A stretch of 64,000 nucleotides of DNA from Rhizobacter sp. SG703 (GTDB lineage Bacteria > Pseudomonadota > Gammaproteobacteria > Burkholderiales > Burkholderiaceae_C), in NCBI RefSeq assembly GCF_012275445.1, contig NZ_JAAZQK010000003.1, positions 496,001 through 560,000 on the forward strand, given 5' to 3'. Positions 1 to 7,785 of the stretch are shown piece after piece. The position numbers were made by a program, and so were the translations under genes. The notes below the pieces were generated by a model. That model was not told where the DNA came from. It worked only from the letters and a program-made list of their open reading frames with translations, and did no database searches. How positions within the stretch are numbered: the stretch's first letter is position 1; every line of letters starts with the position of its first letter.

Positions 1-2168
1 CGGTGCAGCGGCGCATCCTGTTCGCGATGCAGCGCCTGGGCCTGGCCTTCAGCGGCACGGCGGGCGCCCGCCCGGTCAAGAGCGCGCGCGTCGTCGGCGA
101 CGTGATCGGCAAGTTCCACCCGCACGGCGACCAGGCGGCCTACGACGCGATGGTGCGCATGGCGCAGGATTTCTCGCAGCGCTATCCGCTGGTCGACGGC
201 CAGGGCAACTTCGGCTCGCGCGACGGCGACAACGCGGCGGCGATGCGCTACACCGAAGCGCGCCTCGCGCCGATCTCGCGGCTGCTGCTCGACGAGCTGG
301 ACGAAGGCACGGTCGACTTCGCGCCCAACTACGACGGCGTCGAGCGCGAGCCGAGGCTGCTGCCGGCGCGCCTGCCGTTCGTGCTGCTGAACGGCGCGAG
401 CGGCATCGCGGTCGGCCTGGCCACCGAGCTGCCGTCGCACAACCTGCGCGAGATCGCCGCGGCCACCGTCGCGCTGATCAGGAACGAGAACCTGGCCGAC
501 GACGAGCTGTTCGCGCTGGTGCCCGGCCCCGACTACCCGGGCGGCGGCCAGATCATCAGCGCGCCCGAGGACATCCGCTCGGCCTACACCACCGGCCGCG
601 GCAGCCTGAAGGTGCGCGCGCGCTGGAAGATCGAAGACCTGGCGCGCGGCCAGTGGCAGCTGGTCATCAACGAGCTGCCGCACGGCACCAGCGTGCAGAA
701 GGTGCTCGAAGAGATCGAGGAACTGATCAACCCGAAGGTCAAGACCGGCAAGAAGGCGCTGACCGCCGACCAGGTGCAGGTCAAGGCCACCGTGCTGGCG
801 GTGCTCGACACGGTGCGCGACGAATCGAACAAGGATGCGCCGGTGCGCATCGTCATCGAGCCGAAGACCAGCCGCATCGAGCAGCAGGACCTGATCAACA
901 CCTTGCTGGCCCACACCAGCCTGGAGACGTCGGCGCCGATCAACCTGACGATGATCGGTGCCGACGGCCGACCGACGCAGAAGACGCTGCGGCTGATGCT
1001 GCAGGAGTGGATCGCCTTCCGCCAGCAGACGGTGCAGCGGCGCACGCAGCACCGGCTGGACAAGGTGCTCGAGCGCATCCACGTGCTGGAAGGCCGGCAG
1101 ACGGTGCTGCTGAACATCGACGAGGTGATCCGCATCATCCGGCAGTCGGACGAACCGAAGGCCGCGCTGATCGAGCGCTTCCAGCTCAGCGACCGGCAGG
1201 CCGACGACATCCTCGAGATCCGGCTGCGCCAGCTGGCGCGGCTGGAAGCGATCAAGATCGAGCAGGAGTTGAAGGAGCAGCGCGCCGAGCGCGACAAGCT
1301 GCAGGAGATCCTCGGCAGCCCGGCATCGCTGCGCCGCACGATGGTCAAGGAGATCGAGGCCGACGCGAAGCAGTACGGCGACGACCGCCGCACGTTGATC
1401 CAGGCGCAGAAGCGCACCGTGGTCGAAGTGAAGGTGCTCGACGAGCCGGTGACGGTGGTCGTCAGCCTGAAGGGCTGGGCGCGTGCGCTGAAGGGGCACG
1501 AGGTCGATCCGGCGGCGCTGGCCTTCAAGGCCGGCGACGGGCTGTACGGCACCTTCCCGTGCCGCAGCGTCGACACCTTGCTGGTGTTCGGCAGCAACGG
1601 GCGGGTGTACTCGATCGCGATCAGCCTGCTGCCCGGCGGGCGCGGCGACGGCCAGCCGATCACGACGCTGGTCGACCTGGAGAGCGGCACGCAGCCGCTG
1701 CATTACTTCGCGGCCAGTGCCGACACGAAGCTGCTGCTGTCGAACACCGGCGGCTTCGGGCTGCTGGCGCAGGTGTCCGACATGGCCAGCCGGCAGCGCG
1801 GCGGCAAGAGCTTCCTGACGCTGGACGACGGCGACAAGCTGCTGCCGCCGGTGCCGCTGGCGGCGGCGCACACGCAGGTGGCCTGCCTGAGCCTGAGTGG
1901 CAGGCTGCTGGTGTTCCCGCTCGACGAGCTGAAGCTGCAGGCCAACGGCGGGCGAGGGCTGACGCTGATGGAGGTCGACGCGAAGGATCCGCTGGTGTCC
2001 ACCGCGACCTGTGCGGCCGCGCTGAAGGTGCTGGGCCTGGGTCGCGGCGGCAAGCCGAAGGAAGAAGACCTGAAGGGCGCGTCGCTCGCCGTCTATGGCG
2101 GCAAGCGGGCGCGCAAGGGGAAGGTGCTGGAGGCGGGGATGAAGGCGCAGCGGGTGCTGGCGGGGTGA
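1..2168 (+). CDS. parC: DNA topoisomerase IV subunit A (ParC), 5' end outside window
   Basis: ParC is the strand-cutting subunit of topoisomerase IV, which works with ParE to decatenate daughter chromosomes. The reading frame is already open at the left edge, and 721 codons are visible. E. coli ParC is about 750 residues, so only some 30 N-terminal residues are missing. The visible start (VQRRILFAM) matches the conserved segment after the true N-terminus. The HPHGD motif is at residues 39-43 and the catalytic tyrosine in [10 protein letters not shown] at residue 83. A coiled DNA-gate region follows, then a short C-terminal pinwheel domain from about residue 480. The length and short C-terminal domain favour ParC over GyrA. 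Gln follows HPHGD where E. coli ParC has Ser80; I believe this is normal in the group, but could not check. The last ~136 bp recur as a broken copy at 3848-3987. Confidence 0.95.
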   Translation, partial: VQRRILFAMQRLGLAFSGTAGARPVKSARVVGDVIGKFHPHGDQAAYDAMVRMAQDFSQRYPLVDGQGNFGSRDGDNAAAMRYTEARLAPISRLLLDELDEGTVDFAPNYDGVEREPRLLPARLPFVLLNGASGIAVGLATELPSHNLREIAAATVALIRNENLADDELFALVPGPDYPGGGQIISAPEDIRSAYTTGRGSLKVRARWKIEDLARGQWQLVINELPHGTSVQKVLEEIEELINPKVKTGKKALTADQVQVKATVLAVLDTVRDESNKDAPVRIVIEPKTSRIEQQDLINTLLAHTSLETSAPINLTMIGADGRPTQKTLRLMLQEWIAFRQQTVQRRTQHRLDKVLERIHVLEGRQTVLLNIDEVIRIIRQSDEPKAALIERFQLSDRQADDILEIRLRQLARLEAIKIEQELKEQRAERDKLQEILGSPASLRRTMVKEIEADAKQYGDDRRTLIQAQKRTVVEVKVLDEPVTVVVSLKGWARALKGHEVDPAALAFKAGDGLYGTFPCRSVDTLLVFGSNGRVYSIAISLLPGGRGDGQPITTLVDLESGTQPLHYFAASADTKLLLSNTGGFGLLAQVSDMASRQRGGKSFLTLDDGDKLLPPVPLAAAHTQVACLSLSGRLLVFPLDELKLQANGGRGLTLMEVDAKDPLVSTATCAAALKVLGLGRGGKPKEEDLKGASLAVYGGKRARKGKVLEAGMKAQRVLAG
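2033..2168 (+). repeat. Direct repeat, copy 1: 3' end of parC
   Basis: This segment is the intact coding end of parC. It is repeated in the same orientation at 3848-3987. By eye the two copies differ at about four substitutions, one extra T near the start and four extra bases just before the stop codon. The copies bracket the first LRR gene. Confidence 0.9.
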
Positions 2169-2211
2169 GGCGGTGGCAGGGGCAGGCGCGTCCTGCGCTG
2201 CTCGCCGCCAA

Positions 2212-3699
2212 TCAACCCGGCATGGCTGGATGCGCCGTGGCTTCGAGAAGGGCGAGCACCGTGGGCATGTCGTCCATGTCCTTGAACGCTTTCGCGAACG
2301 CGTGCCTCAGGTCACGGGGAAGGTAGGGCACCGTGCCCGCCTTGCATTGCTCTTGAAGAAGATCGATCAGCGCGTCCCCTGCCTTGTCGTGCAACCTCTC
2401 CCGCAGCTCTTTGTTCCTCGCGGTGACGACGTGGATGGGAGACAGGGCCTCCGGCTTGGCGTGGCCCGCGTGGAAGGTGATCAGGGTCTGGTTGTTCTGC
2501 ACTGCCTTCGTCAGAATGTCCACCGCCTCGGCATCGAGGCGTGGGCCTCGGAGGTCAATCGACTCGAGGTGACTTTTCGGATTGCGCAACAGGGTCGCCA
2601 GTGCGCCGACGACCTGTCGACTCCGGATTGTGATTTTCAGCGAGCGCAGGGTGATGTTCGAAGACAAGGCCTCGTAGAACGGTGCGCTGCAGGTCGTGTC
2701 CTTGGCGCCGATGCCGTTGGACACGTCGAGGTGTCGAAGACTCCGGTTCGCCTTCAGCAAGCTCGCCAGTGCGGCCTGCCTTTTGTCGTCGAGGGCTTGC
2801 CCGCTGAGATTGAGGCGTTCGAGTGTCGTGTTCGATTTCAGCGCCTTGCAAAGTGTTCTGAAGCCACGGTCCAAGGTGCTGAAGCGGAGGTTGAGATCGA
2901 TCAACGTCTTGTTGCTTTTCAACATGCTCGCAATTGCCACAGCTCCCTCGAAATTGATGACGTTGATGCCAAGGTCCAACGCTTGCAGCGACGAATTCTC
3001 TTCAAGCGCCTTGGCAATCGAGCAGATGCAGTGGCATTCCATCTGCATGAGGCCTCCTTCCTGGGAGCCTTGAAGGCCGAGCGACTGCAACGTCTTGTTC
3101 GCCTTCAGCAGTTCTCCAATGGCCGCGCCGCAACCTTGAAAGTGGTTGTAGCTCAACAGCAGTTTCTGCAGCCCGGTGTTCTCGCGCAGGGCAGTGCAGA
3201 GCAATGCGATGTCTTGCTTGGCAAGCTCGCATCTCGATAGATCCAGTGCGATGACGCACGAGGGATCCTTCAGCAATTCAGCGAGTTCTTCGGCGCACCC
3301 GTTGCTGAAGTCGTTTGCGCTCAGAACGAGCTTGATGGGAGCCTGGAACTTCCGCGACTGCAGCCACGCGCAGAGCTTGCGAAGATCGTCGCGGGTCAGG
3401 CCCATGTTCCACAGATTCAACTCCGCTTCGCCCATCGGGTCGGCGTCGGCGAAGTGCCCTTGAGCGGAATGGTGACTGAGCCATTCGAGCGAAGCTGCTC
3501 CGTCTTTTGTTCCAACGGCCTGCAACGACATCTTGGCCGCTTGGCGCCAGCTGTCTTGGGTGTGAGGCTGCAGCTTCTGCGCAATGAAGGCAGGTGGGTT
3601 TGACGAGGTGATTGCACAGACCTCGGGCTTGCTCGATGAGCGCGGGGTTGTTGGACGGCAAGCCTTCAAGTCGGACGAGATGCTCATGGCGTGATTCAT
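2212..3699 (-). CDS. LRR effector-like protein 1 (ribonuclease-inhibitor-type repeats)
   Basis: A 495-residue protein. After an N-terminal region of about 90 residues, rich in Ser/Pro/Thr and without a Sec signal, it carries about ten long LRRs of 28-29 residues (LxxLdLsxNxh...aLxxN). This is the eukaryote-like ribonuclease-inhibitor/NLRC3 type seen in type III effectors. A motif shared with two paralogues in this window (4019-5584 and 51418-52866) precedes the repeats: W51-R-Q-A-A, then LEWLS at 71-75. The gene converges on parC with 43 bases between the stops. Codon use is visibly less G/C-biased than in parC, which suggests acquisition. A HrpL-like promoter lies at 3722-3750, so the message would have a short leader. 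ATG at 3699 has no clear ribosome site, and ATG at 3687 is an alternative. The function is unknown; host-protein binding is an inference from the repeat class. Confidence 0.85.
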   Translation of the reverse strand: MNHAMSISSDLKACRPTTPRSSSKPEVCAITSSNPPAFIAQKLQPHTQDSWRQAAKMSLQAVGTKDGAASLEWLSHHSAQGHFADADPMGEAELNLWNMGLTRDDLRKLCAWLQSRKFQAPIKLVLSANDFSNGCAEELAELLKDPSCVIALDLSRCELAKQDIALLCTALRENTGLQKLLLSYNHFQGCGAAIGELLKANKTLQSLGLQGSQEGGLMQMECHCICSIAKALEENSSLQALDLGINVINFEGAVAIASMLKSNKTLIDLNLRFSTLDRGFRTLCKALKSNTTLERLNLSGQALDDKRQAALASLLKANRSLRHLDVSNGIGAKDTTCSAPFYEALSSNITLRSLKITIRSRQVVGALATLLRNPKSHLESIDLRGPRLDAEAVDILTKAVQNNQTLITFHAGHAKPEALSPIHVVTARNKELRERLHDKAGDALIDLLQEQCKAGTVPYLPRDLRHAFAKAFKDMDDMPTVLALLEATAHPAMPG

Positions 3700-3721
3700 T
3701 CAAAGGTGATGCGACTCGCCC

Positions 3722-3750
3722 TGAGTCGCTGCTCGTCACGATTTGGTTCC
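3722..3750 (-). promoter_or_regulatory. HrpL-like promoter upstream of LRR gene 1
   Basis: Read on the minus strand this is GGAACC, 16 bases, CGACTCA. The HrpL consensus is GGAACC-N15/16-CCACNNA, so all six bases of the first block match, and four of five fixed bases of the second. It ends 22 bases upstream of the ATG. Similar sites precede the other two LRR genes and the 1037-residue effector-like gene. Confidence 0.5.
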
Positions 3751-3847
3751 GACAGCCCGTCAACCAGAGGTCCCAAGCGCTGCGGACCTTGCCCATCTGC
3801 CCCCGCGCAGGCGATCTTGTTCGGGCATCCTCGCTGAAGGCGCTGCC

Positions 3848-3987
3848 GGGCCTTGGGCCGCGGCGGCAAGCCGGAGGAAGAAGACCTGAAGGGCGCGTCG
3901 CTCGCCGTCTGTGGCGGCAAGCGGGCGCGCAAGGGGAAGGTGCTGGAGGCGGGGATGAAGGCGCAGCGGGTGCTGGCGGGTGGGTGA
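3848..3987 (+). pseudogene. Broken duplicate of the parC 3' end
   Basis: About 140 bp almost identical to the last 136 bp of parC, in the same orientation but without the rest of the gene. An extra T near its start (ccttggg against cctggg) and four extra bases before the stop take it out of the parC frame. No start codon or ribosome site serves it. It lies 31 bases from the stop of the second LRR gene, much as intact parC lies 43 bases from the stop of the first. The arrangement is therefore [parC tail - LRR gene] twice in tandem. It is a footprint either of a duplication or of an element inserted at the parC end. Confidence 0.9.
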
Positions 3988-4018
3988 GATGGGCAGGCGG
4001 GCGGGACGGCCTGCGGCC

Positions 4019-5584
4019 TCAGGTGTCGAAGCTGTGGGCGAGTTGTCTGATCGTCGAATTGCCATCGATCCGTGAGCTGCAGTGGATCGTCTCCTTGATC
4101 AGCTCGGTTGGCATGAACTCCGTCCTTTCTTTGCCTTCTTCCAGCGTCGATCTCAGGCGCATGGCGAAGATCTTCGCCATTGCCAGCTCGGCGGACCCCG
4201 GCAATGTCTGAAGGAAGCGCCAGTTCTCTTCCACACGCTGCTCAATCTGGGTCAGCAGTTCGGTTGAGCCGGGCTTCGGTTCGGCATTGAAGGTGCGGAA
4301 GACTGCGAGCGACTTGTTCTCTCGCATCGCGCGGGCCAGGGGTTCGAGCGCTGACCTGGACGGCGGATTACTCTGCGCACCGATCTCCAACTGCTCCAGA
4401 CGGCAGCGTTCGTTGGAAAGCATCCCTTCCAGCGCTTTCGCGAGAGGGGCCTTCAAGGCCCAGCCTTGAAGCTTCAGGGTGACCAGGCTGGTGTTCTGGC
4501 GCAGGCCTTCATGCAGGCCCGACTGATCGGGGCCGCGTCCAACATGCGACAGATCAAGGTGCCGAAGCGTCTTGGTGCTGATGAGCAGCTCGCCGAGTTG
4601 TTGAAGACCCGTCTGCGAGGGGTTCCAGTGCGCGAGGCGCAAGGTCTCGATGCGGGCCTTGCCTTTCAGCATGGACACGACCTGGGCGAGACAAGCGTCG
4701 CCGTCTTGCAGCGTCAGCCCGGAGAGGTCCAGGCTGCGCAGTGCTGTCGGCATGAATCTCAGACTCAGGGCCAGCTGGGCAATCCCGGCGTCCACCGTGT
4801 CATACCGGGAGTGCCTGCCTGGTTCGCGGTGTCGTCTGTTGAGGCTGAGGTCGAGATGCTCCAGCGATGGATTGTTTTCCAGGCCATCGGCGATATGGGT
4901 AAAGCTGTCCGGACCCAGGTTGCAATCCGACAACTCCAGGAAGACCAGCGATGTGTTGCGCCTCAGCATCCACCCGATCGCCTCGCCCGAACCGGCGCAA
5001 CTGTTCGAGCTCAGCACCAGCGAGATCAGCGTCGAATTGGTCCGCATCGTTTCGCAGACGATTCCGATGCGAGTCTTGTTCAAGCCGCAGCCCGAAAGAT
5101 CCAGCGAGACAACGGAGGGATCTTGCAACAGCTGGACCACGGACTCCATGTGCTCGCTGCCCAGGCGGTTGTTCGAGAGATCAATCTTCAGTGTGACCTT
5201 CTCCCGCCCGCGCACCACCCAGGTTGCCAGGAAGGCCAGGTCGTCGACTGTCAGGCGCAGGCCGCGCAGGTTCAGTTCAGCATGGTCCCGACACTTGTCG
5301 AGTCGATCTACCGAGCGGCGACTCAGCCATTCCAGATGCTCACCGAGGCGATGCCGGACGAGGTACTTGGCCACCTCCCGCCACAGGCGTGGTTGTCCCG
5401 CAGGAAGATGGCCGGTCAGGAACCGGTCGACGGCGGAAGGCAGCGGACATGCGTCGTGTGCTTCACGTCGTTTGAGCGGCGGTGGGCAGGCGGACCGGAC
5501 GGACCAGACCGGCTTCTGGGCGGCGGTCGCGTGGTGGGGGGTATCAGCAGGACTAACAGGACGGGTCGAAAGCGGGAGATCCAT
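4019..5584 (-). CDS. LRR effector-like protein 2
   Basis: A 521-residue paralogue of the protein at 2212-3699. The first ~100 residues are Pro/Ser/Arg-rich with no signal peptide. The shared module follows: W68-R-E-V-A, then LEWLS at 84-88. LRRs of the ribonuclease-inhibitor type run from about residue 101 to 450 (for example VVSLDLSGCGL, LISLVLSSNS), then a helical tail. The segment at 48-75 (LPSAV...FL..HLP....LWREVAKYL) loosely recalls an F-box, which occurs before LRRs in the GALA effectors of Ralstonia. This is only a resemblance. The motif at 5618-5645 is a weaker HrpL-like site whose second block is perfect. ATG at 5584 lies about 33 bases downstream of it without a strong ribosome site. 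Overall identity to LRR 1 is low although the adjoining parC tails are nearly identical, so the two LRR genes are not a recent duplication of each other. Confidence 0.85.
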   Translation of the reverse strand: MDLPLSTRPVSPADTPHHATAAQKPVWSVRSACPPPLKRREAHDACPLPSAVDRFLTGHLPAGQPRLWREVAKYLVRHRLGEHLEWLSRRSVDRLDKCRDHAELNLRGLRLTVDDLAFLATWVVRGREKVTLKIDLSNNRLGSEHMESVVQLLQDPSVVSLDLSGCGLNKTRIGIVCETMRTNSTLISLVLSSNSCAGSGEAIGWMLRRNTSLVFLELSDCNLGPDSFTHIADGLENNPSLEHLDLSLNRRHREPGRHSRYDTVDAGIAQLALSLRFMPTALRSLDLSGLTLQDGDACLAQVVSMLKGKARIETLRLAHWNPSQTGLQQLGELLISTKTLRHLDLSHVGRGPDQSGLHEGLRQNTSLVTLKLQGWALKAPLAKALEGMLSNERCRLEQLEIGAQSNPPSRSALEPLARAMRENKSLAVFRTFNAEPKPGSTELLTQIEQRVEENWRFLQTLPGSAELAMAKIFAMRLRSTLEEGKERTEFMPTELIKETIHCSSRIDGNSTIRQLAHSFDT

Positions 5585-5617
5585 GGTGTGGACGTTTCAA
5601 TCGGAAGGGCGTGCCAT

Positions 5618-5645
5618 TGAGTGGCGTCTTCCGTGAAATCGTCCT
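5618..5645 (-). promoter_or_regulatory. Weak HrpL-like promoter upstream of LRR gene 2
   Basis: Minus strand: AGGACG, 15 bases, CCACTCA. The second block fits CCACNNA exactly. The first matches GGAACC at only three of six positions. It is recorded because of its position and its ACTCA core, which is shared with the other three sites. Confidence 0.35.
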
Positions 5646-5701
5646 TGATGGGCATCGAGACATGCAGCCCCTGTCCAGCCGTCAATGATCTGGCCGACTT
5701 G

Positions 5702-6049
5702 TCAGCGCTTGCGCGCCTGCTGCGCATGCCGTCCATCGGGCAGTGCAGTCCGCTTGCGCGGCGCGGTTTTGCGTGCCGACTGCGTCACCGGCTTGGCCGG
5801 CGTCTCCGGTTGCACCTCATGCGGCGCCGAAGGCGGCGTGACCTGCCCGATCACCGGCCACGTGGGCACCGGCAACGCGCCGAGCCAGAAGCTCCACACC
5901 GAGCGGCTCGCGCTCACCATGTGCTCCCAGCTGCGCGCCTGCCACGCGGCCACCTGCTCGACGCCCCAGGGCCCGTGCCAGGCGGGCGGCTCGGCGACGG
6001 TCGGATTGTCCTGGCGCGGTTCCCACCACGAGTTCCAGTGCCACATCAT
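5702..6049 (-). CDS. Small Trp-rich protein of unknown function
   Basis: A 115-residue protein. The first 65 residues are unusually rich in tryptophan (MMWHWNSWWEP..., WQARSW, VWSFWLG), and a Pro/Lys/Arg/Ala-rich tail follows. ATG at 6049 has a GGAG ribosome site seven bases upstream, which supports this strand over the overlapping plus-strand frame. There is no Sec signal or convincing membrane helix. It is the last gene of a minus-strand run (VOC, RidA, DsbB, this gene), 86 bases after dsbB. The amphipathic Trp-rich segment plus basic tail could suit a surface- or granule-binding protein, but that is a guess and I do not recognise the family. Confidence 0.6.
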   Translation of the reverse strand: MMWHWNSWWEPRQDNPTVAEPPAWHGPWGVEQVAAWQARSWEHMVSASRSVWSFWLGALPVPTWPVIGQVTPPSAPHEVQPETPAKPVTQSARKTAPRKRTALPDGRHAQQARKR

Positions 6050-6135
6050 GATCGTGCTCCGGTAGCTGACGATCCGGTGAGCTTAGCCCTCGATGGCCGC
6101 GGGCGCCATCGGCGATTGACCCGCGGCCAGGGTGA

Positions 6136-6615
6136 TCAGCGCCCGCGCAGCGCCGACAGCACCAGCAGCCCGGCCACGCCGAACACCGCGAGGCTCCAGA
6201 ACTCGTACGGCACGCCGAGGATCGAGACCGCGGCCTCGGCGCAGCTGCCGGTCACCTGGAACACCGACGGCAGCAGCTTGTCGATGCCGATGCCGCTGAT
6301 GATCTTGTCGGCGAAGGTCAGGTTGCACGAGCTCGACTTCGCGGCCACCAGGTTCTGCCACAGCGCTGCCGCGATGCCGCAGGCGGCCAGCAGCACCGAG
6401 ATGCCGCCGAGTGCGACGCGCGCCCCGCCGCGCAGCCAGGCGGCGACGATGCACAGCACCGCGACCAGCACGAACAGCAGCCGCTGCAGGATGCACCACG
6501 GGCAGGGGCGCATGTCGAACATGTACTGCGAAAACAGCGCGACGCCGACGGCGGCCAGGCACAGCACCGCGACGGCATACAGGCGCTGCGTCGCGCCGAG
6601 CTTGAAGGTAGCCAT
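6136..6615 (-). CDS. dsbB: Disulfide bond formation protein DsbB
   Basis: DsbB is the inner-membrane quinone reductase that reoxidises periplasmic DsbA. The 159-residue length is typical. Four hydrophobic helices are visible. The first periplasmic loop carries the redox pair C38-P-W-C41, and the second loop carries C97 and C125 as the interacting pair. The gene starts three bases after the RidA stop codon, so the two are probably co-transcribed and translationally coupled. Confidence 0.93.
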   Translation of the reverse strand: MATFKLGATQRLYAVAVLCLAAVGVALFSQYMFDMRPCPWCILQRLLFVLVAVLCIVAAWLRGGARVALGGISVLLAACGIAAALWQNLVAAKSSSCNLTFADKIISGIGIDKLLPSVFQVTGSCAEAAVSILGVPYEFWSLAVFGVAGLLVLSALRGR

Positions 6616-6618
6616 CGG

Positions 6619-7080
6619 TCAGGCCACCTGCGCGATGAGTTCGATCTCGACGCAGGCGCCCATCGGCACCTGGGCCACGCCGAACGCGCTGCGGGCATGC
6701 GCACCCTTGTCGGCGCCGAACACCTCGGCGAGCAGCTCGGAGCAGCCGTTGGTCACCAGGTGCTGCTCGGTGAAATCGCCGGTGCTGTTGACGAGGCTCA
6801 TCACCTTGACGATGCGTTCCACCCGGGTCAGGTCGCCGCCGACGGCGGCCTGCAGCGTGCCCAGCAGGTCGATCGCGATCGCGCGGGCGGCGAGCTTGCC
6901 GGTGGCGGTGTCGGTGTCGCGGCCGAGTTGGCCGACCCACGGCTTGCCGTCGCGCTTGGCGATGTGGCCGGACAGGAACACCAGGTTGCCGGTGCGCACG
7001 AAAGGCACGTAGGCGGCCGCGGGCGCGGACACCGGCGGGAGTTCGATGCCGAGGGATTTCAGGCGGTCGTAGACGGACAT
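6619..7080 (-). CDS. RidA/YjgF family protein
   Basis: A 153-residue member of the YjgF/YER057c/UK114 family. The founding members hydrolyse reactive enamine/imine intermediates from PLP enzymes. The fold is recognisable from FVRTGNLVFLSGHIAKRDGKP near the N-terminus, the helical segment AARAIAIDLLGTL, and the C-terminal RSAFGVAQVPMGACVEIELIA. The RSAFGVAQVP form belongs to the longer RidA subgroups, and I cannot say whether deaminase activity is kept. It lies directly upstream of dsbB with a three-base gap, and 115 bases downstream of the VOC gene. Confidence 0.9.
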   Translation of the reverse strand: MSVYDRLKSLGIELPPVSAPAAAYVPFVRTGNLVFLSGHIAKRDGKPWVGQLGRDTDTATGKLAARAIAIDLLGTLQAAVGGDLTRVERIVKVMSLVNSTGDFTEQHLVTNGCSELLAEVFGADKGAHARSAFGVAQVPMGACVEIELIAQVA

Positions 7081-7195
7081 GGCGAGGGCCGGCGTACCGG
7101 GTGGGATGAGGGAGCGGGGATCCTACACCTGGGGGTGTGGCGGACTGCCGCGCGGGGTTGTGTCGTTCGCGCTGCCATGCCGCCGTTCGGCGACT

Positions 7196-7582
7196 TCATC
7201 GGCCTTCTGGCGGTTGCCAGAGCTCGATGCGACGGCCTTCCGGGTCCTGGACCCAGCCGAACTTGCCGAATTCCGACTCGTCGACCTTGTCGTCCACCGC
7301 GCAGCCTTCGGATCGCAATGCCGCGAGGAGCGCGTGAAGGTCGTGCACCCGGAAGTTGACCATGAAGCTCGCGGTGCTCGGGGCGAAGTGCGAAGCCTCT
7401 TCGTTGAAGGGCGTCCACATCGTGGTGCCGGTGCCCGTCGGGTTCTCGTCGGTGACCCACCGGAACATCGCACCACCCCATTCCTCGACCTCCAGTCCGA
7501 GGTGCTTCCGGTACCACTCGCCAAGTGCCTTCGGGTCCCTGGATTTGAAGAAGATGCCGCCGATGCCGGTGACGCGTTTCAT
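7196..7582 (-). CDS. VOC family (glyoxalase/bleomycin-resistance fold) protein
   Basis: A 128-residue single-domain vicinal-oxygen-chelate protein. It opens with KRVTGIGGIFFKSRDPKAL, typical of the first beta-alpha-beta-beta-beta unit. It ends with FGWVQDPEGRRIELWQPPE, which contains the usual C-terminal metal-ligand Glu of the family. Start ATG at 7582 is chosen because AAGGAG lies seven bases upstream. A longer frame from 7696 adds 38 residues without a ribosome site. Substrate unknown. It is transcribed divergently from the PQQ dehydrogenase gene at 7786. Confidence 0.85.
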   Translation of the reverse strand: MKRVTGIGGIFFKSRDPKALGEWYRKHLGLEVEEWGGAMFRWVTDENPTGTGTTMWTPFNEEASHFAPSTASFMVNFRVHDLHALLAALRSEGCAVDDKVDESEFGKFGWVQDPEGRRIELWQPPEGR

Positions 7583-7737
7583 GAGAGGGCTCCTTGTTGC
7601 TGGCGCTGAAGCGCACGGTACAGCGGAAGCCCCTTTGAACGCCATTCCGCATTCGAGGCACATGCTGTCCTCGAACACGTATCCGACGCAACGCATCGGA
7701 ACGCCTGTTTACACCATGGAATTGAAATTCCAAGTAT

Positions 7738-7769
7738 GTTGTATGTGGAACAAATGTTCCACATACAAC
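7738..7769. promoter_or_regulatory. Perfect 15-bp inverted repeat upstream of the PQQ dehydrogenase
   Basis: Left arm 7738-7752 (GTTGTATGTGGAACA), two-base centre, right arm 7755-7769. It ends two bases before the ribosome site AAGGAGG (7772-7778), with the ATG at 7786. As DNA it could be the operator of a dimeric regulator. As RNA it would form a strong hairpin next to the ribosome site. The bases are notably AT-richer than the surroundings. Confidence 0.75.
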
Positions 7770-7785
7770 GCAAGGAGGCTCATCC

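Noticed and set aside
3700-3850. PIP box (TTCG-N16-TTCG) as the promoter type for the LRR genes
   Set aside because: No such pair is found upstream of any of the four effector-like genes; the GGAAC/ACTCA pair fits better.
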